A stretch of 64,000 bases of DNA, taken from positions 11,948-75,947 of the forward strand of contig DBXG01000023.1 of NCBI GenBank assembly GCA_002309215.1, written 5' to 3'. This document shows positions 44,108-53,740 of this stretch, piece by piece. Origin of the DNA: Alphaproteobacteria bacterium UBA1218 (GTDB lineage Bacteria; Pseudomonadota; Alphaproteobacteria; Rs-D84). Each line of letters opens with the position of its first letter. The first letter of the stretch is position 1. A model generated the notes under the pieces. It did no database searches. It saw nothing but the letters and a program-made list of their open reading frames with translations, and was not told the origin of the DNA. The position numbers and the translations under genes were made by a program.

Positions 44108-45442
44108 CTATTGATTCAAGAAATCACGCAATTCATCACCTGATAACGGTGTCATTTGTTTAACACTATTATTTGCATCTATGATAGAAATTAACCGCGG
44201 AGACATGAACACAACCAATTCTGCAAACGGACTTATCAATGTTTCTGGTGTAGTCACAAAAGAATGTGTTGGTATACCAACAATTACATAGTTATCGCCA
44301 ACATTTGATGGAATCTTGAAAGAAGACAATTCACCATTGCTGGTGCTAAGCACTATCTTCGCGTCAATCTTTTTTGTTTCTGCATAATTGCCGTATGTCC
44401 CTGTTGCGCCAATAATCAAATCTGTTTCCAGTCTGTCTTCCTTACCACATTGACCAATATCAAATCTTGATTGCCAGCCATTTGGTATCGCAAACGTCCC
44501 CTGGGAAATCAGAACGACATTAGCTTGCTGGGCCATAAACTCTTGCAAAGTTTTTGTGTTTATCTCTGGACTTACCACCAGCGCACGTCCAACAACCCCA
44601 GGTATAGACATACGAATATTCTTATCGCCAAATGCAGGCAACATATTCATCCAAATAATCGCATCATCTTTTTTCGGATAAACACGATAAACATCAATGT
44701 CCCACGCCAGAACATATTTCTTTGATGCAACATCAGATATAATTTTTGCAACTTCGCGTTCAGTCTGATAATCCCCTTCGAACACAACAGTTTTTTCTTG
44801 CCAGTTTACCAACAAATTACGAATATCTGCACCACGCATAGCATCCAACAGCGCCATTATCATAGTTTCATCTTTTGGCATTTTTATCAGCCACTTTCCA
44901 TAACTCGTCAGACGAATTTCGCCAAACTCTGCATCATAAGAATAATAAACACGCCCCAACTTTGTCATCAATTCAATAGCATCCGCCAAAGCCCCAGATT
45001 TAATACCGCCACTAATTTTCTCAAAATTCGAGTTATCTTCCACCACAGAAATATCTGTTCCTTCAAGCAAGTTTTCCAATGCGTCCTTTACAGGAATCCT
45101 TTTGAAATCATAATCAGAAACTTGCAAGTCAGGCAATTTATCACCTGTATTCAAACGAACAATTTCTATTTTTTCTTCTGGAACCACAGACACGACACTT
45201 TGATGATTCCAATCAACAGTACACCTTTTTGGCAAATCCAGCGCAAACCGTTGTGCAGTATCTGTTGTCAAAGCCGCTTTTTTAGGAAAAATTGGCACAG
45301 AACGTTCATCGATAACAAAATTTTCAACCACGTTCACCATATCATAAGAAACAGGCTCTTGCTTTTTAACACAGCCAGCAAACAACATAGCCCCAATTCC
45401 AAGATATATTAAAACATTAGTTTTTATCTTATTTTGTGCCAT
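44108..45442 (-). CDS. Secretin-like/type IVb-pilus-type lipoprotein
   Basis: A 444-residue lipoprotein with lipobox AMLFAGC. The middle contains a secretin-N/STN-like stretch (VSDYDFKRIPVKDALENLLEGTDISVVED) and a short repeat domain (EREVAKIISDVASKKYVLAWDIDVYRVYP), and the C-terminus SPFAELVVFMSPRLISI resembles the end of secretins. It looks like a PilN/BfpB-style relative, but is short for a full pore-forming secretin, so the function is uncertain. It precedes lolC by 9 bases in the same operon. Confidence 0.55.
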   Translation of the reverse strand: MAQNKIKTNVLIYLGIGAMLFAGCVKKQEPVSYDMVNVVENFVIDERSVPIFPKKAALTTDTAQRFALDLPKRCTVDWNHQSVVSVVPEEKIEIVRLNTGDKLPDLQVSDYDFKRIPVKDALENLLEGTDISVVEDNSNFEKISGGIKSGALADAIELMTKLGRVYYSYDAEFGEIRLTSYGKWLIKMPKDETMIMALLDAMRGADIRNLLVNWQEKTVVFEGDYQTEREVAKIISDVASKKYVLAWDIDVYRVYPKKDDAIIWMNMLPAFGDKNIRMSIPGVVGRALVVSPEINTKTLQEFMAQQANVVLISQGTFAIPNGWQSRFDIGQCGKEDRLETDLIIGATGTYGNYAETKKIDAKIVLSTSNGELSSFKIPSNVGDNYVIVGIPTHSFVTTPETLISPFAELVVFMSPRLISIIDANNSVKQMTPLSGDELRDFLNQ

Positions 45443-45477
45443 TTTGTATCCTTTTTTCTTTCATATTTCCATTTATA

Positions 45478-45801
45478 CTAAATATTCATAATTTTTTCAA
45501 ACTCTTCCAAGGTCATTTCATGTACAGGTTTTTGATTTGGTGTCACTAAACTTTTGACACTTTCATATTGCTTCTCAAACAAATTCATCACAGAAGAAAT
45601 ATTCTTGTCAATTGTCACACCAGTTTTTTTCAATCCGTTACCGTATTCCACAATAAACTCCAGAACATCTGCCGCAAAAAAACGACCGACATAGTTTTCC
45701 ATTGCAATTCCGCCTTTTGCCACACAAATTGCAGACAAAACACGCGTCATTTCATTATAAAAATTAGCCAATTTTACATAATTTTCAACTGATATTGCCA
45801 T
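45478..45801 (-). CDS. Cytoplasmic protein of unknown function
   Basis: A 107-residue, mainly helical protein without signal or membrane segment. Contains VAKGGIAMENYVGRFFAADVLEFIVEYG and an acidic C-terminus. No family is recognised. First gene of the minus-strand run through the secretin-like lipoprotein and LolCD; divergent from the small lipoprotein gene at 45876. Confidence 0.55.
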   Translation of the reverse strand: MAISVENYVKLANFYNEMTRVLSAICVAKGGIAMENYVGRFFAADVLEFIVEYGNGLKKTGVTIDKNISSVMNLFEKQYESVKSLVTPNQKPVHEMTLEEFEKIMNI

Positions 45802-45839
45802 GATAATCCCCTGTCCTGTTTTTTACATTATAAAAACTA

Positions 45840-45868
45840 TTGCCCCCCGAACGCAATTAAATTATAAT
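45840..45868 (+). promoter_or_regulatory. Promoter of the 45.9-kb lipoprotein gene, apparently leaderless
   Basis: TTGCCC (45840-45845), a 17-base spacer and TATAAT (45863-45868). The ATG at 45876 is 7 bases downstream. Confidence 0.65.
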
Positions 45869-45875
45869 ATAAATT

Positions 45876-46256
45876 ATGAGAATGAAAAAACTATTTTTAT
45901 TTTTGGCTTTAACGGCCTGTGCATCTGCTAATCGTGGTTCGATTGATGATGCTACTATATTGAATTGGGAAAACGATGCTGTGACCACCGAACAATTTGT
46001 TCGCGACCATAAATCTTGTTTGGGAATTAAGAACAAGGATTACACCCCAAAATCCCGTCTTGCTAAATTGCTATCACCAAATCAGCATGATCAAATGCCT
46101 GACTGGGATGGCTTGTGGGTAACATTTCAATCTAATGAATACAAAGATGTTGGACAACGGGCATTGATGTCTGTGCCACCAAACACCGCATCTAAAACAA
46201 TTGGATATTATCGTAAGTGTATGATGCAACGTGGTTATTTGTTGCGCGCAAAATAA
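45876..46256 (+). CDS. Small putative lipoprotein
   Basis: A 126-residue protein with an N-terminal signal ending in a lipobox-like LTACASA (Cys about residue 15). The mature part has two further Cys (KSCLGIK, RKCMMQRGY), perhaps a disulfide, and ends YYRKCMMQRGYLLRAK, a pattern seen in small outer-membrane lipoproteins. Function unknown. It lies just before the ftsQ promoter. Confidence 0.6.
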   Translation: MRMKKLFLFLALTACASANRGSIDDATILNWENDAVTTEQFVRDHKSCLGIKNKDYTPKSRLAKLLSPNQHDQMPDWDGLWVTFQSNEYKDVGQRALMSVPPNTASKTIGYYRKCMMQRGYLLRAK

Positions 46257-46268
46257 AATAAAAGCATG

Positions 46269-46297
46269 TTGGCTATTGTGTAAAAATGTGATATAAT
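46269..46297 (+). promoter_or_regulatory. Promoter of ftsQ-ftsA, apparently leaderless
   Basis: TTGGCT (46269-46274), a 17-base spacer and TATAAT (46292-46297). The ftsQ ATG at 46305 is 7 bases downstream, with no ribosome site between them. Confidence 0.7.
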
Positions 46298-46304
46298 GGT
46301 TGGC

Positions 46305-46994
46305 ATGAAGAAATCCATATTCTTTTGGTTGTATTTTGTTGCGTCAATCATTTTGGCGACCTATTTTGCATGTCGCATTATAACCAGCCAAATGGGCCGC
46401 GGTCCCATATCGCTGGTAAAGCATATTCATATAACCAGTAATTCCCAAGATTTTAATCCAGACACAATTAAAATGGCGATTGGCATTTCTGGGGAAACAA
46501 AAATTCGCTCGATAGATTTGCACCAAACAAATAAACGCATATTAAGCGTCCCCGGAATAAAGAAATCTGCCACGCGCCGATTACCTAATGGCGACATAAT
46601 TATAAAATCTGAAAAATACGATGTTGTTGCTATGTGGTCTGATGGTGTTTCTTGTTATCCGTTATCTTCTGACGGAACAAAGATAAACACACCATCCGAT
46701 ACTTGCAACGAAAACTCTTTAGTTTTTCGTGGTGAATTGCCAAATGATTTATCAGAAGTAATCGCCAGCGCATCTGTCCTGTCTGAATACATTGATTATT
46801 TAGATATGGTTGAATCAAGACGTTGGAATATACATACAAAAAACGGCATAACTATATACTTACCAGAAAATAATTTCACAGATGCAATCAACAAAATAAA
46901 TGTATTAAATCAAGCGAATAAATTATTATCACGAAAACTGGATATTATTGATATGCGTGATAACACCAGAATCTTAGTAAAAACAAAAAAATGA
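46305..46994 (+). CDS. ftsQ: Cell division protein FtsQ
   Basis: A 229-residue bitopic protein. A signal anchor (SIFFWLYFVASIILATYFAC) leads to a POTRA-like domain (VKHIHITSNSQDFNPDTIKMAI) and the FtsQ beta domain, with RRLPNGDIIIKSEKYDVVAMW and CYPLSSDGTKI, then RWNIHTKNGITIYLPENNF and IIDMRDNTRILVKTKK. It links early and late divisome proteins in the periplasm. The overlap with the next gene is 4 bases (ATGA). An in-frame ATG at 46296 lies inside the -10 box, so 46305 is the better start. Confidence 0.85.
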   Translation: MKKSIFFWLYFVASIILATYFACRIITSQMGRGPISLVKHIHITSNSQDFNPDTIKMAIGISGETKIRSIDLHQTNKRILSVPGIKKSATRRLPNGDIIIKSEKYDVVAMWSDGVSCYPLSSDGTKINTPSDTCNENSLVFRGELPNDLSEVIASASVLSEYIDYLDMVESRRWNIHTKNGITIYLPENNFTDAINKINVLNQANKLLSRKLDIIDMRDNTRILVKTKK

Positions 46995-48775
46995 ATCTTA
47001 TAAATTCGTCTTTTTTATGTCTGGATATTGGAACATATGGTGTTCGTGGTTTTGCACATTCTGTACGCAATGCGAAAATAATACAGTCTGCAACTCATTT
47101 TGTAAAAAACACAAATACTTTATTTGCTTTGAATTGTGTCATTGATGAATTGGAGCAACAATTACAAACACATTTTAATTCTGCTTTTGTGACTGGTAAT
47201 TTTGGTGATGCAGATTTTCAGACTGTTTCTGACACACTGATTTGGCATGACGAACACAAAATAAACGAACAAGATTTACGCCGTCAAATTGCAAAAATAA
47301 CACCGCCTGATGATTTTTACACAATGCATATTGTGCCTGTCTTCTATGGAACAAAGTCAATAAAAAACATCAGCAACACACCTGTTGGACACATCGATAC
47401 AGAATTAAAATCTATTTTCAGTATAATTTCATACGAACAAAATAAAACTAAATATATTTCCGATATGATGCGCCGGTCGCATATTAAACCCGCTGGATTT
47501 TTCGATCCAACTTTTCTACACAATGCTATCTACAGAAAAACAAAAGAAAAAGTTTTACTCTTAGATTTGGGTCACGAATATACAACTGTATCAATCTGGA
47601 CAGATCGTGGACCATTGTATTTCAATAAAATAAAATTTGGTCAAAACGATATAACAAACGCGCTTGCAACAGGATTAGACATCAGCACACCAGATGCAGA
47701 CATATTAAAAATAGCAACTTCAAACGCTTTACCAAATGAAATGGACAGATTTACACCTGCTGATTCATCTGAAAAATTTGCACAATTTTCTCGCGCAGAT
47801 GTAAATGAAATATTTGTTCCAAAACTAACACAATTAATAAATATTGTTTATGAACAATCAAAAAAATATATCGAACAATATGCGCCTGAAAAAATCATAT
47901 TAACTGGTGGTGGGACCGCAATCGAAAATATCGACATATTTTTACAGCAAATGTTCAATTTGCCTGTTGATAACCAAACAGAAAGCGCAACAGTAAACGC
48001 ATTATCTGAATATGTATGGGAATTAAATCTACCAAAACGCAACGCATACATACAAAAACAAATGAAACTGCAAAATACGCTCAAAAAAATTACGCGTTTA
48101 TTCCATAAAAAGAAAATCATCAAAAAGAAAAAGTTTATTCCAATTATGCCCAGCACTTTATGTTTCAATATGAACGACATGTCAACGTATACGCTATTTG
48201 CGTCTGGCGGAATCTCTATGATACACGTTGATATAATGGACGGTTTATATGTCGAAAAAATCGCAGGCGGAATAAATGAATTGGCAAAAATAAGAACAAA
48301 TACGAACGCCCATTTACATGTTCACCTGATGACAGAAAGCCCATCAATATGGGCACGCGATGCTATAAACGCTGGGGCAGATACAATTATAATATCAACA
48401 AACACATCTGGTGTTCGTGATGCCATAAATGTCATAAAAAATGCTGGCAAGCGTTGCGGAATTGCTGTGAATCCTGAAACATCAATTGATATAATTGTCC
48501 CAGTATTGAAAAATATTGATGAAGTTATGGTAATGGGCGTAAAACCTGGCGCAGCAGGTCAAACATTTGATGAAAATATTTTACAAAAAATACGAATACT
48601 GAACTACACACGCAAAAAACATGGATTAAAATATTTAATTAGTGTTGATGGTGGCATAAATCCTGAAACCGCCAAATTATGCTGGAATGCTGGCGCAGAC
48701 TTATTGGTCAGCGGTTCTTATCTTGCACGTGCTCATGATTTTCCTTTGGCTGTGCAAAGTTTATTGAAGCACTAG
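46991..48775 (+). CDS. ftsA: FtsA fused to ribulose-phosphate 3-epimerase
   Basis: One uninterrupted 594-residue frame. Residues 1-350 are FtsA: phosphate-1 FLCLDIGTYGVRGF, a 1C-type domain (about 80-160), phosphate-2 VLLLDLGHEYTTVSIW and the adenosine motif IILTGGGTAIENID. Residues 355-381 form a basic amphipathic stretch (NTLKKITRLFHKKKIIKKKK) where FtsA normally ends in its membrane-binding helix. Residues 383-594 are an Rpe-type TIM barrel: IMPSTLCF, IHVDIMDG (H412, D414), HVHLM (H445), MGVKPGAAGQTF and VDGG (D553), so all four metal ligands are present. FtsA tethers FtsZ to the membrane; Rpe interconverts ribulose- and xylulose-5-phosphate. No ftsZ follows. The 3' end overlaps tsaE by 15 bases. 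Confidence 0.9.
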   Translation: MNLINSSFLCLDIGTYGVRGFAHSVRNAKIIQSATHFVKNTNTLFALNCVIDELEQQLQTHFNSAFVTGNFGDADFQTVSDTLIWHDEHKINEQDLRRQIAKITPPDDFYTMHIVPVFYGTKSIKNISNTPVGHIDTELKSIFSIISYEQNKTKYISDMMRRSHIKPAGFFDPTFLHNAIYRKTKEKVLLLDLGHEYTTVSIWTDRGPLYFNKIKFGQNDITNALATGLDISTPDADILKIATSNALPNEMDRFTPADSSEKFAQFSRADVNEIFVPKLTQLINIVYEQSKKYIEQYAPEKIILTGGGTAIENIDIFLQQMFNLPVDNQTESATVNALSEYVWELNLPKRNAYIQKQMKLQNTLKKITRLFHKKKIIKKKKFIPIMPSTLCFNMNDMSTYTLFASGGISMIHVDIMDGLYVEKIAGGINELAKIRTNTNAHLHVHLMTESPSIWARDAINAGADTIIISTNTSGVRDAINVIKNAGKRCGIAVNPETSIDIIVPVLKNIDEVMVMGVKPGAAGQTFDENILQKIRILNYTRKKHGLKYLISVDGGINPETAKLCWNAGADLLVSGSYLARAHDFPLAVQSLLKH

Positions 48776-49165
48776 TTTGCGCCCATCGCCATTTTGTGTA
48801 ATATAAATATGAATTGTATTCGATGGTAAAATATCTTGTGCTATTTCCGGCCATTCTATCAAAGTAATGTCATTATCAACAGCATACGGCAAACCAATTT
48901 CTTCAAGTTCAGAAACGTCCCCTATTCTGTATAAATCAAAATGCGATATCCCATCATAATTTTGCACCAAAGTAAAAGTAGGACTTGGCACCACTGTATC
49001 TTCACCACGCAAAGTCTTGATTATTGTTCGCGCAATTTCTGATTTTCCCATTCCCAAATCACCATGCAAAGCCACAACAACAGGCGCATGTAAAGTTTTT
49101 GCAAAATCACGCGCAAAATCACGTGTTTCTTCCAAATTATTCAAGATAAAAGTTTTTATTTCCAT
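48761..49165 (-). CDS. tsaE: tRNA threonylcarbamoyladenosine ATPase TsaE
   Basis: A 134-residue P-loop protein: LHGDLGMGKSEIART (Walker A), VPSPTFTLVQNYDG, HFDLYRIGDVSELEEIGL (typical TsaE) and ITLIEWPEIAQDILP. It works with TsaB and TsaD to make t6A37 in ANN-decoding tRNAs. ATG 49165 with GGTGG upstream is preferred to the 8-codon-longer frame. It begins one base after the uvrB stop. Confidence 0.94.
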   Translation of the reverse strand: MEIKTFILNNLEETRDFARDFAKTLHAPVVVALHGDLGMGKSEIARTIIKTLRGEDTVVPSPTFTLVQNYDGISHFDLYRIGDVSELEEIGLPYAVDNDITLIEWPEIAQDILPSNTIHIYITQNGDGRKLVLQ

Positions 49166-49166
49166 T

Positions 49167-51161
49167 TTATTCCACCAATAATAAATCATCTTCTAACTTA
49201 TGAATCGCATCACGCAATTCAGCAGCCTTTTCAAACTCAAGGTTTTCAGCATGTTTATGCATTTTCTGTGTCAAAGATTTAATCTCCTTGCGCAAAGATT
49301 GTGCATCCCATACACCGTCTTTATTATACACAAATTTTCTGGATTTGTCTGTTTTTTCTTGTGCTTCTTTTACTTCATCAAATACAGATTTTGATATTGT
49401 TTTTGGAACAATACCATGTTCTTGGTTATACTTTTCCTGCTTTTCACGACGACGTGCAGTTTCATCCAGCGCTTCACGCATAGAATCTGTAATCGTATCA
49501 GCATACAATATTACATGGCCATTTGCATTTCTGGCGGCACGACCAATCGTCTGAATCAAAGAACGTGTTGAGCGCAAAAAACCTTCTTTATCAGCATCCA
49601 TTATTGCAACCAATTCACATTCTGGAACATCCAATCCTTCACGCAACAAATTGATTCCAACCAACACATCATATTTTCCAATACGCAAATCACGCAACAA
49701 ATCTATACGTTCCAAAGTTTCTATATCAGAATGCAAATATCTGGCACGAACACCATTTTCAACAAAATAATCAGTCAATTGTTCCGCCATTTTTTTAGTC
49801 AAAGTTGTGACAATAGCTCGCCCTTTGGTTTTCTTGACTGTATCCAACAAATCATCAACCTGATGCTGTGTCGGACGCACTTCACAAATTGGATCTAACA
49901 AACCTGTCGGACGAATAACCTGCTCTGAAACAATACCACCAGACTGTTCCAATTCCCACTGGGCAGGTGTTGCAGAAACAAATATGGTTTGCGGACGCAA
50001 ACTTTCCCATTCGTCAAAAGTCAATGGACGATTATCAACACAAGACGGCAAACGAAACCCATATTGCGCCAAAGTTTCTTTACGCGCCCTGTCCCCACGC
50101 GACATAGCACCAATTTGTGGGACAGTCACATGACTTTCATCTAAAAACAACAGCGCATTTTTTGGCAAATATTCAAACAAAGTTGGTGGTGGCTGCCCTG
50201 GCAAACGGCCCGTCAAATATCTGGAATAATTTTCAATACCGCGACATGTTCCTGTGGATTCCATCATTTCTATATCAAAATTGACGCGTTCACGTAATCT
50301 TTGTTCTTCCACATATTTCATATTTTCATGAAAATAATCTAGTCTTTCATCTAAATCCTTACGGATTTGATTTATCGCCTGCAACACAGACGGCATAGGT
50401 GTTGCATAATGTGTGTTTGGGTATATCGCGATTCTATCCAATTTATGTAATTTTGCACCCGTCAAAACATCTATTTCCCAGATTTCATCTATTTCATCAC
50501 CAAAGAAAGAAACTTTCCACGCTCTATCCTGTGAATGTGATGGAAAAATATCAAGTGTATCACCACGCGCACGAAATTCACCACGTGCAAAACCCATTTC
50601 ATTGCGTTTATATTGAATATCAACCAAAGCGCGCATAACATCTTTTTCGGATATTTTATCACCAACATTTAACACCAACTTCATTTTAGCGTATTGTTCC
50701 GGTGCCCCAATACCATAAATAGATGACACAGACGAAACAACAATAACATCTTTTTCTTCCATCATTGCACGCGTAGCACTGTGCCGCATACGATCCAATT
50801 GTTCGTTTATGGCCGCATCTTTATCTATGTATGTATCGGTTGTCGGAACATAGGCCTCGGGCTGATAATAATCATAAAAAGACACAAAATATTCAACATG
50901 GTTATGCGGAAAAAAAGATTTCATTTCAGTATATAATTGGGCAGCCAAAATCTTGTTCGGCGCCATAATAAGTGTCGGCCTGGATAATTCTGCAATAACA
51001 TTGGCCATTGTGAATGTCTTACCAGAACCTGTCACACCTAATAACACCTGGGACTTTCTGCCATCTTTGACACCTGCTACCAATTCAGATATAGCAGTTG
51101 GCTGATCCCCCATTGGGGCATAATCAGATTCCAGCGAAAAAACACTTTTCTTTGTATTCAT
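49167..51161 (-). CDS. uvrB: UvrABC excinuclease subunit B
   Basis: A 664-residue helicase-like protein: [19 protein letters not shown] (motif I), [16 protein letters not shown] (beta hairpin), [53 protein letters not shown] and QTIGRAARN (motif VI), ending in a UVR domain ([18 protein letters not shown]) that contacts UvrC. It verifies damage loaded by UvrA. Normal family length. Divergent from the AsmA gene. Confidence 0.98.
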   Translation of the reverse strand: MNTKKSVFSLESDYAPMGDQPTAISELVAGVKDGRKSQVLLGVTGSGKTFTMANVIAELSRPTLIMAPNKILAAQLYTEMKSFFPHNHVEYFVSFYDYYQPEAYVPTTDTYIDKDAAINEQLDRMRHSATRAMMEEKDVIVVSSVSSIYGIGAPEQYAKMKLVLNVGDKISEKDVMRALVDIQYKRNEMGFARGEFRARGDTLDIFPSHSQDRAWKVSFFGDEIDEIWEIDVLTGAKLHKLDRIAIYPNTHYATPMPSVLQAINQIRKDLDERLDYFHENMKYVEEQRLRERVNFDIEMMESTGTCRGIENYSRYLTGRLPGQPPPTLFEYLPKNALLFLDESHVTVPQIGAMSRGDRARKETLAQYGFRLPSCVDNRPLTFDEWESLRPQTIFVSATPAQWELEQSGGIVSEQVIRPTGLLDPICEVRPTQHQVDDLLDTVKKTKGRAIVTTLTKKMAEQLTDYFVENGVRARYLHSDIETLERIDLLRDLRIGKYDVLVGINLLREGLDVPECELVAIMDADKEGFLRSTRSLIQTIGRAARNANGHVILYADTITDSMREALDETARRREKQEKYNQEHGIVPKTISKSVFDEVKEAQEKTDKSRKFVYNKDGVWDAQSLRKEIKSLTQKMHKHAENLEFEKAAELRDAIHKLEDDLLLVE

Positions 51162-51201
51162 ATTATTTTTCTATTCACAACCTTTAATATAATCTATTAT
51201 A

Positions 51202-53703
51202 ATGAAAATACAAGGAAAGAGAATGATGTCCATCAAACCAAGATACAAACGCAGAATATTATGGTCTTTGATATCTATTATCGGCCTGTTATTGTTGGCT
51301 GTGATTGTTTTGCCACCTATGATTCACCTAAATTCGTTAAAAACTAAGATACAAGATGCCATTTTTACCGAAACAGGTATGCGCACAACAATTCATGGCG
51401 ATATAAACTTCAGTATGCTTGGCAAAACGACAATTATCACGCATGACATAACAATCCCTGATGGCTTTATTTCTTCGTTTCAGTTTTCAATTCCTTGGAC
51501 AGATATATTCAATATAAAAAATGCTACCATATCTGAAGATATAACAATAAGTGGTGCATCTTTTATTCTGAAAAAAATCACACCATTTAATATGAACAAA
51601 AATATAATCGTAAAAGATTCCAGATTTACATTCTTGAACAAAGAATACGAAATTATTGATGGCAATTTTTCCAAGAATATGGTTTCTGCTCTGATCCGAA
51701 CAGATCAACATAAATATGACATTACATCTATAGATAATAATTTTACAATTAAAAACAAAAATAATAATCTGAACCTTTATGGAAAATTATTACCTGACGG
51801 AACGGCAACTGCACACATAAGCATTATTGCCCAAGATATAAACAGATGGTTTGAATTTAAACACCCAAAAATCAAAGGCAGATTCCCGATTACTGCAAAT
51901 ATTAAATGGGATGGTGGATATGGAATTGACTTTTACGATATATCTGCAAATGGCGTAACTGGTTCAGCAGAACTTTTACCAAACGGATATAAAACAATAA
52001 AATTGCAATCTAAAAACGCGGACTATGATATGTCTTTTGCAATAAAAAATCCTGACATTTTCATTGATGCGCACTTTGATATGGATTTTTATGGAAAAAT
52101 CAAATTTGCAAATTATAACTTTAAGCATTTGTATATAAATGTAATTGGAAAAGACAAAAGCATTGATATTGAAAAAATTATTGCAGATGATTTAACTATC
52201 CAAGGTGGGAACATAGACGAAAATGGCGCGCATAATTTGAATGTTTCTTTGTATGAAAATGGGATACCAACAAAATGTTTATTCAACGGAACACCAAACG
52301 ATTGGTCCTGCAAAACATTTTCTTATGGCGATGAAATTTCTGGTGATATGACTTTAAGCAAAAATCACCTGATTGCAAATATATATTCCAATAAAAATAT
52401 GTCAGACCTAGATTTAATCGTTAAATCTGCACACAAACTATCTGATACAGGAACTATAAAGTTTCAATTTGCAGATATGGCTGGAACATTAAGATTTACA
52501 AAAAAAGATTATTCTGTCCAATATGATTATGTGATGAATAAAAATCTAAATTGGGCTGATATAAAACTAAAGTTTTTGCCAGATTTTATGTTGAAAGAAA
52601 ACGGTAATTTTGTTTGGCAAAATGACACTATGTTTTTCACACCAACATCTAAAACCTGGTCACTGGCAACAGATAAAAATACGTTTTATATAACAGGGAA
52701 CAGTTTTAAACGTTGGTTGCCAAAACTTGATTTACAATCTGTGCAAGATTCATCTTATACAATCTCAGGCGATTATAGTAATAAAAATATATCAAACTTG
52801 AAAATTGAAGTTGCACAACAGGTATTCAATGGTTCTGTATCTGGAAAATCAATGACATTAAAAACAGATTTATTAAACTTGGATTCTTTTATATCACAAG
52901 ATTATTTAAATAATTCCGAAGCGTTATCTTTCTTCACAGTTGCCCCAATTACAATACCTTTTGACATACCTGTAAACATCTCGTTATCAGCAGATTCTTT
53001 GATTTATAACGGACAAAAATACAATAATTTTGTTTATTCGTTAAAACCAAACACACAAACATTTTCTATCACAGATTCTAATCGTGGCAATATGCTTACA
53101 ACAATCAAAAAACAGAATAACAATTATACAATCAATATAAAACTAAATAAATTTGTTGTTAATGCAAAGTTATTGCCAAACGATATGCCACTGAATATTT
53201 CTGATTCAGCAATAACAGCAGAAATAAAATTGAAAACATTCGGTAAAATCGCACACGATGTATTCGAAAACATAAATGGTACATTTGATTTATATTTTGA
53301 TGGTGGAATCTTATACGGTTTGGGACTTGCAGATTTTTATGCCTCGGCAACAAACATTTCTACATTAAATGCAGAATATGTGTTGGCCAGCGCACTTGAA
53401 AACGGAATAACACCAATAAAAAATATGCGAATAATTGGGATTTATAACAGTGGCGACATAAAAACAACAAAACCAATATCACTTGCATTAAAACACACCG
53501 ACGTTTTTGGTAATATGCAAATAGAAAACAAAAAAATGACCGCTGAATTGAAATTAATCTTACGTGGAACATCACCTGCATCTGAACCCATAGATTTAAT
53601 AGTATATCCAAACAATACACGTAAATATTCACTATCTGCAATAATGATGTCTTTTGATCCTGAATATATGCGCAGTTTTATAAAATCACACAATCAATTT
53701 TAA
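51202..53703 (+). CDS. AsmA family protein
   Basis: An 833-residue protein with one N-terminal membrane anchor (ILWSLISIIGLLLLAVIVLPPMI) and a very long periplasmic region of beta strands, the layout of AsmA-like proteins now seen as inter-membrane lipid-transfer bridges. The C-terminal part carries the family pattern FDGGILYGLGLADFYASATN and LRGTSPASEPIDLIVYPNNT. It starts with ATG at 51202 or, with an AAGGA site, at 51223. Its role in phospholipid transport is inference by family. Confidence 0.82.
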   Translation: MKIQGKRMMSIKPRYKRRILWSLISIIGLLLLAVIVLPPMIHLNSLKTKIQDAIFTETGMRTTIHGDINFSMLGKTTIITHDITIPDGFISSFQFSIPWTDIFNIKNATISEDITISGASFILKKITPFNMNKNIIVKDSRFTFLNKEYEIIDGNFSKNMVSALIRTDQHKYDITSIDNNFTIKNKNNNLNLYGKLLPDGTATAHISIIAQDINRWFEFKHPKIKGRFPITANIKWDGGYGIDFYDISANGVTGSAELLPNGYKTIKLQSKNADYDMSFAIKNPDIFIDAHFDMDFYGKIKFANYNFKHLYINVIGKDKSIDIEKIIADDLTIQGGNIDENGAHNLNVSLYENGIPTKCLFNGTPNDWSCKTFSYGDEISGDMTLSKNHLIANIYSNKNMSDLDLIVKSAHKLSDTGTIKFQFADMAGTLRFTKKDYSVQYDYVMNKNLNWADIKLKFLPDFMLKENGNFVWQNDTMFFTPTSKTWSLATDKNTFYITGNSFKRWLPKLDLQSVQDSSYTISGDYSNKNISNLKIEVAQQVFNGSVSGKSMTLKTDLLNLDSFISQDYLNNSEALSFFTVAPITIPFDIPVNISLSADSLIYNGQKYNNFVYSLKPNTQTFSITDSNRGNMLTTIKKQNNNYTINIKLNKFVVNAKLLPNDMPLNISDSAITAEIKLKTFGKIAHDVFENINGTFDLYFDGGILYGLGLADFYASATNISTLNAEYVLASALENGITPIKNMRIIGIYNSGDIKTTKPISLALKHTDVFGNMQIENKKMTAELKLILRGTSPASEPIDLIVYPNNTRKYSLSAIMMSFDPEYMRSFIKSHNQF

Positions 53704-53710
53704 CCAACAA

Positions 53711-53735
53711 AAAGCCCTACATTTTGTAGGGCTTT
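53711..53735. terminator. Bidirectional terminator between asmA-like gene and aspS
   Basis: The stem AAAGCCCTAC/GTAGGGCTTT with an ATTTT loop lies between convergent genes. Confidence 0.85.
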
Positions 53736-53740
53736 GGATT

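Noticed and set aside
46991..48775. FtsA-Rpe as two genes with a frameshift or missed stop
   Set aside because: The frame is open throughout, the linker is lysine-rich and plausible, and no internal ATG with a good ribosome site was seen just before the epimerase part. A sequencing error cannot be fully excluded.
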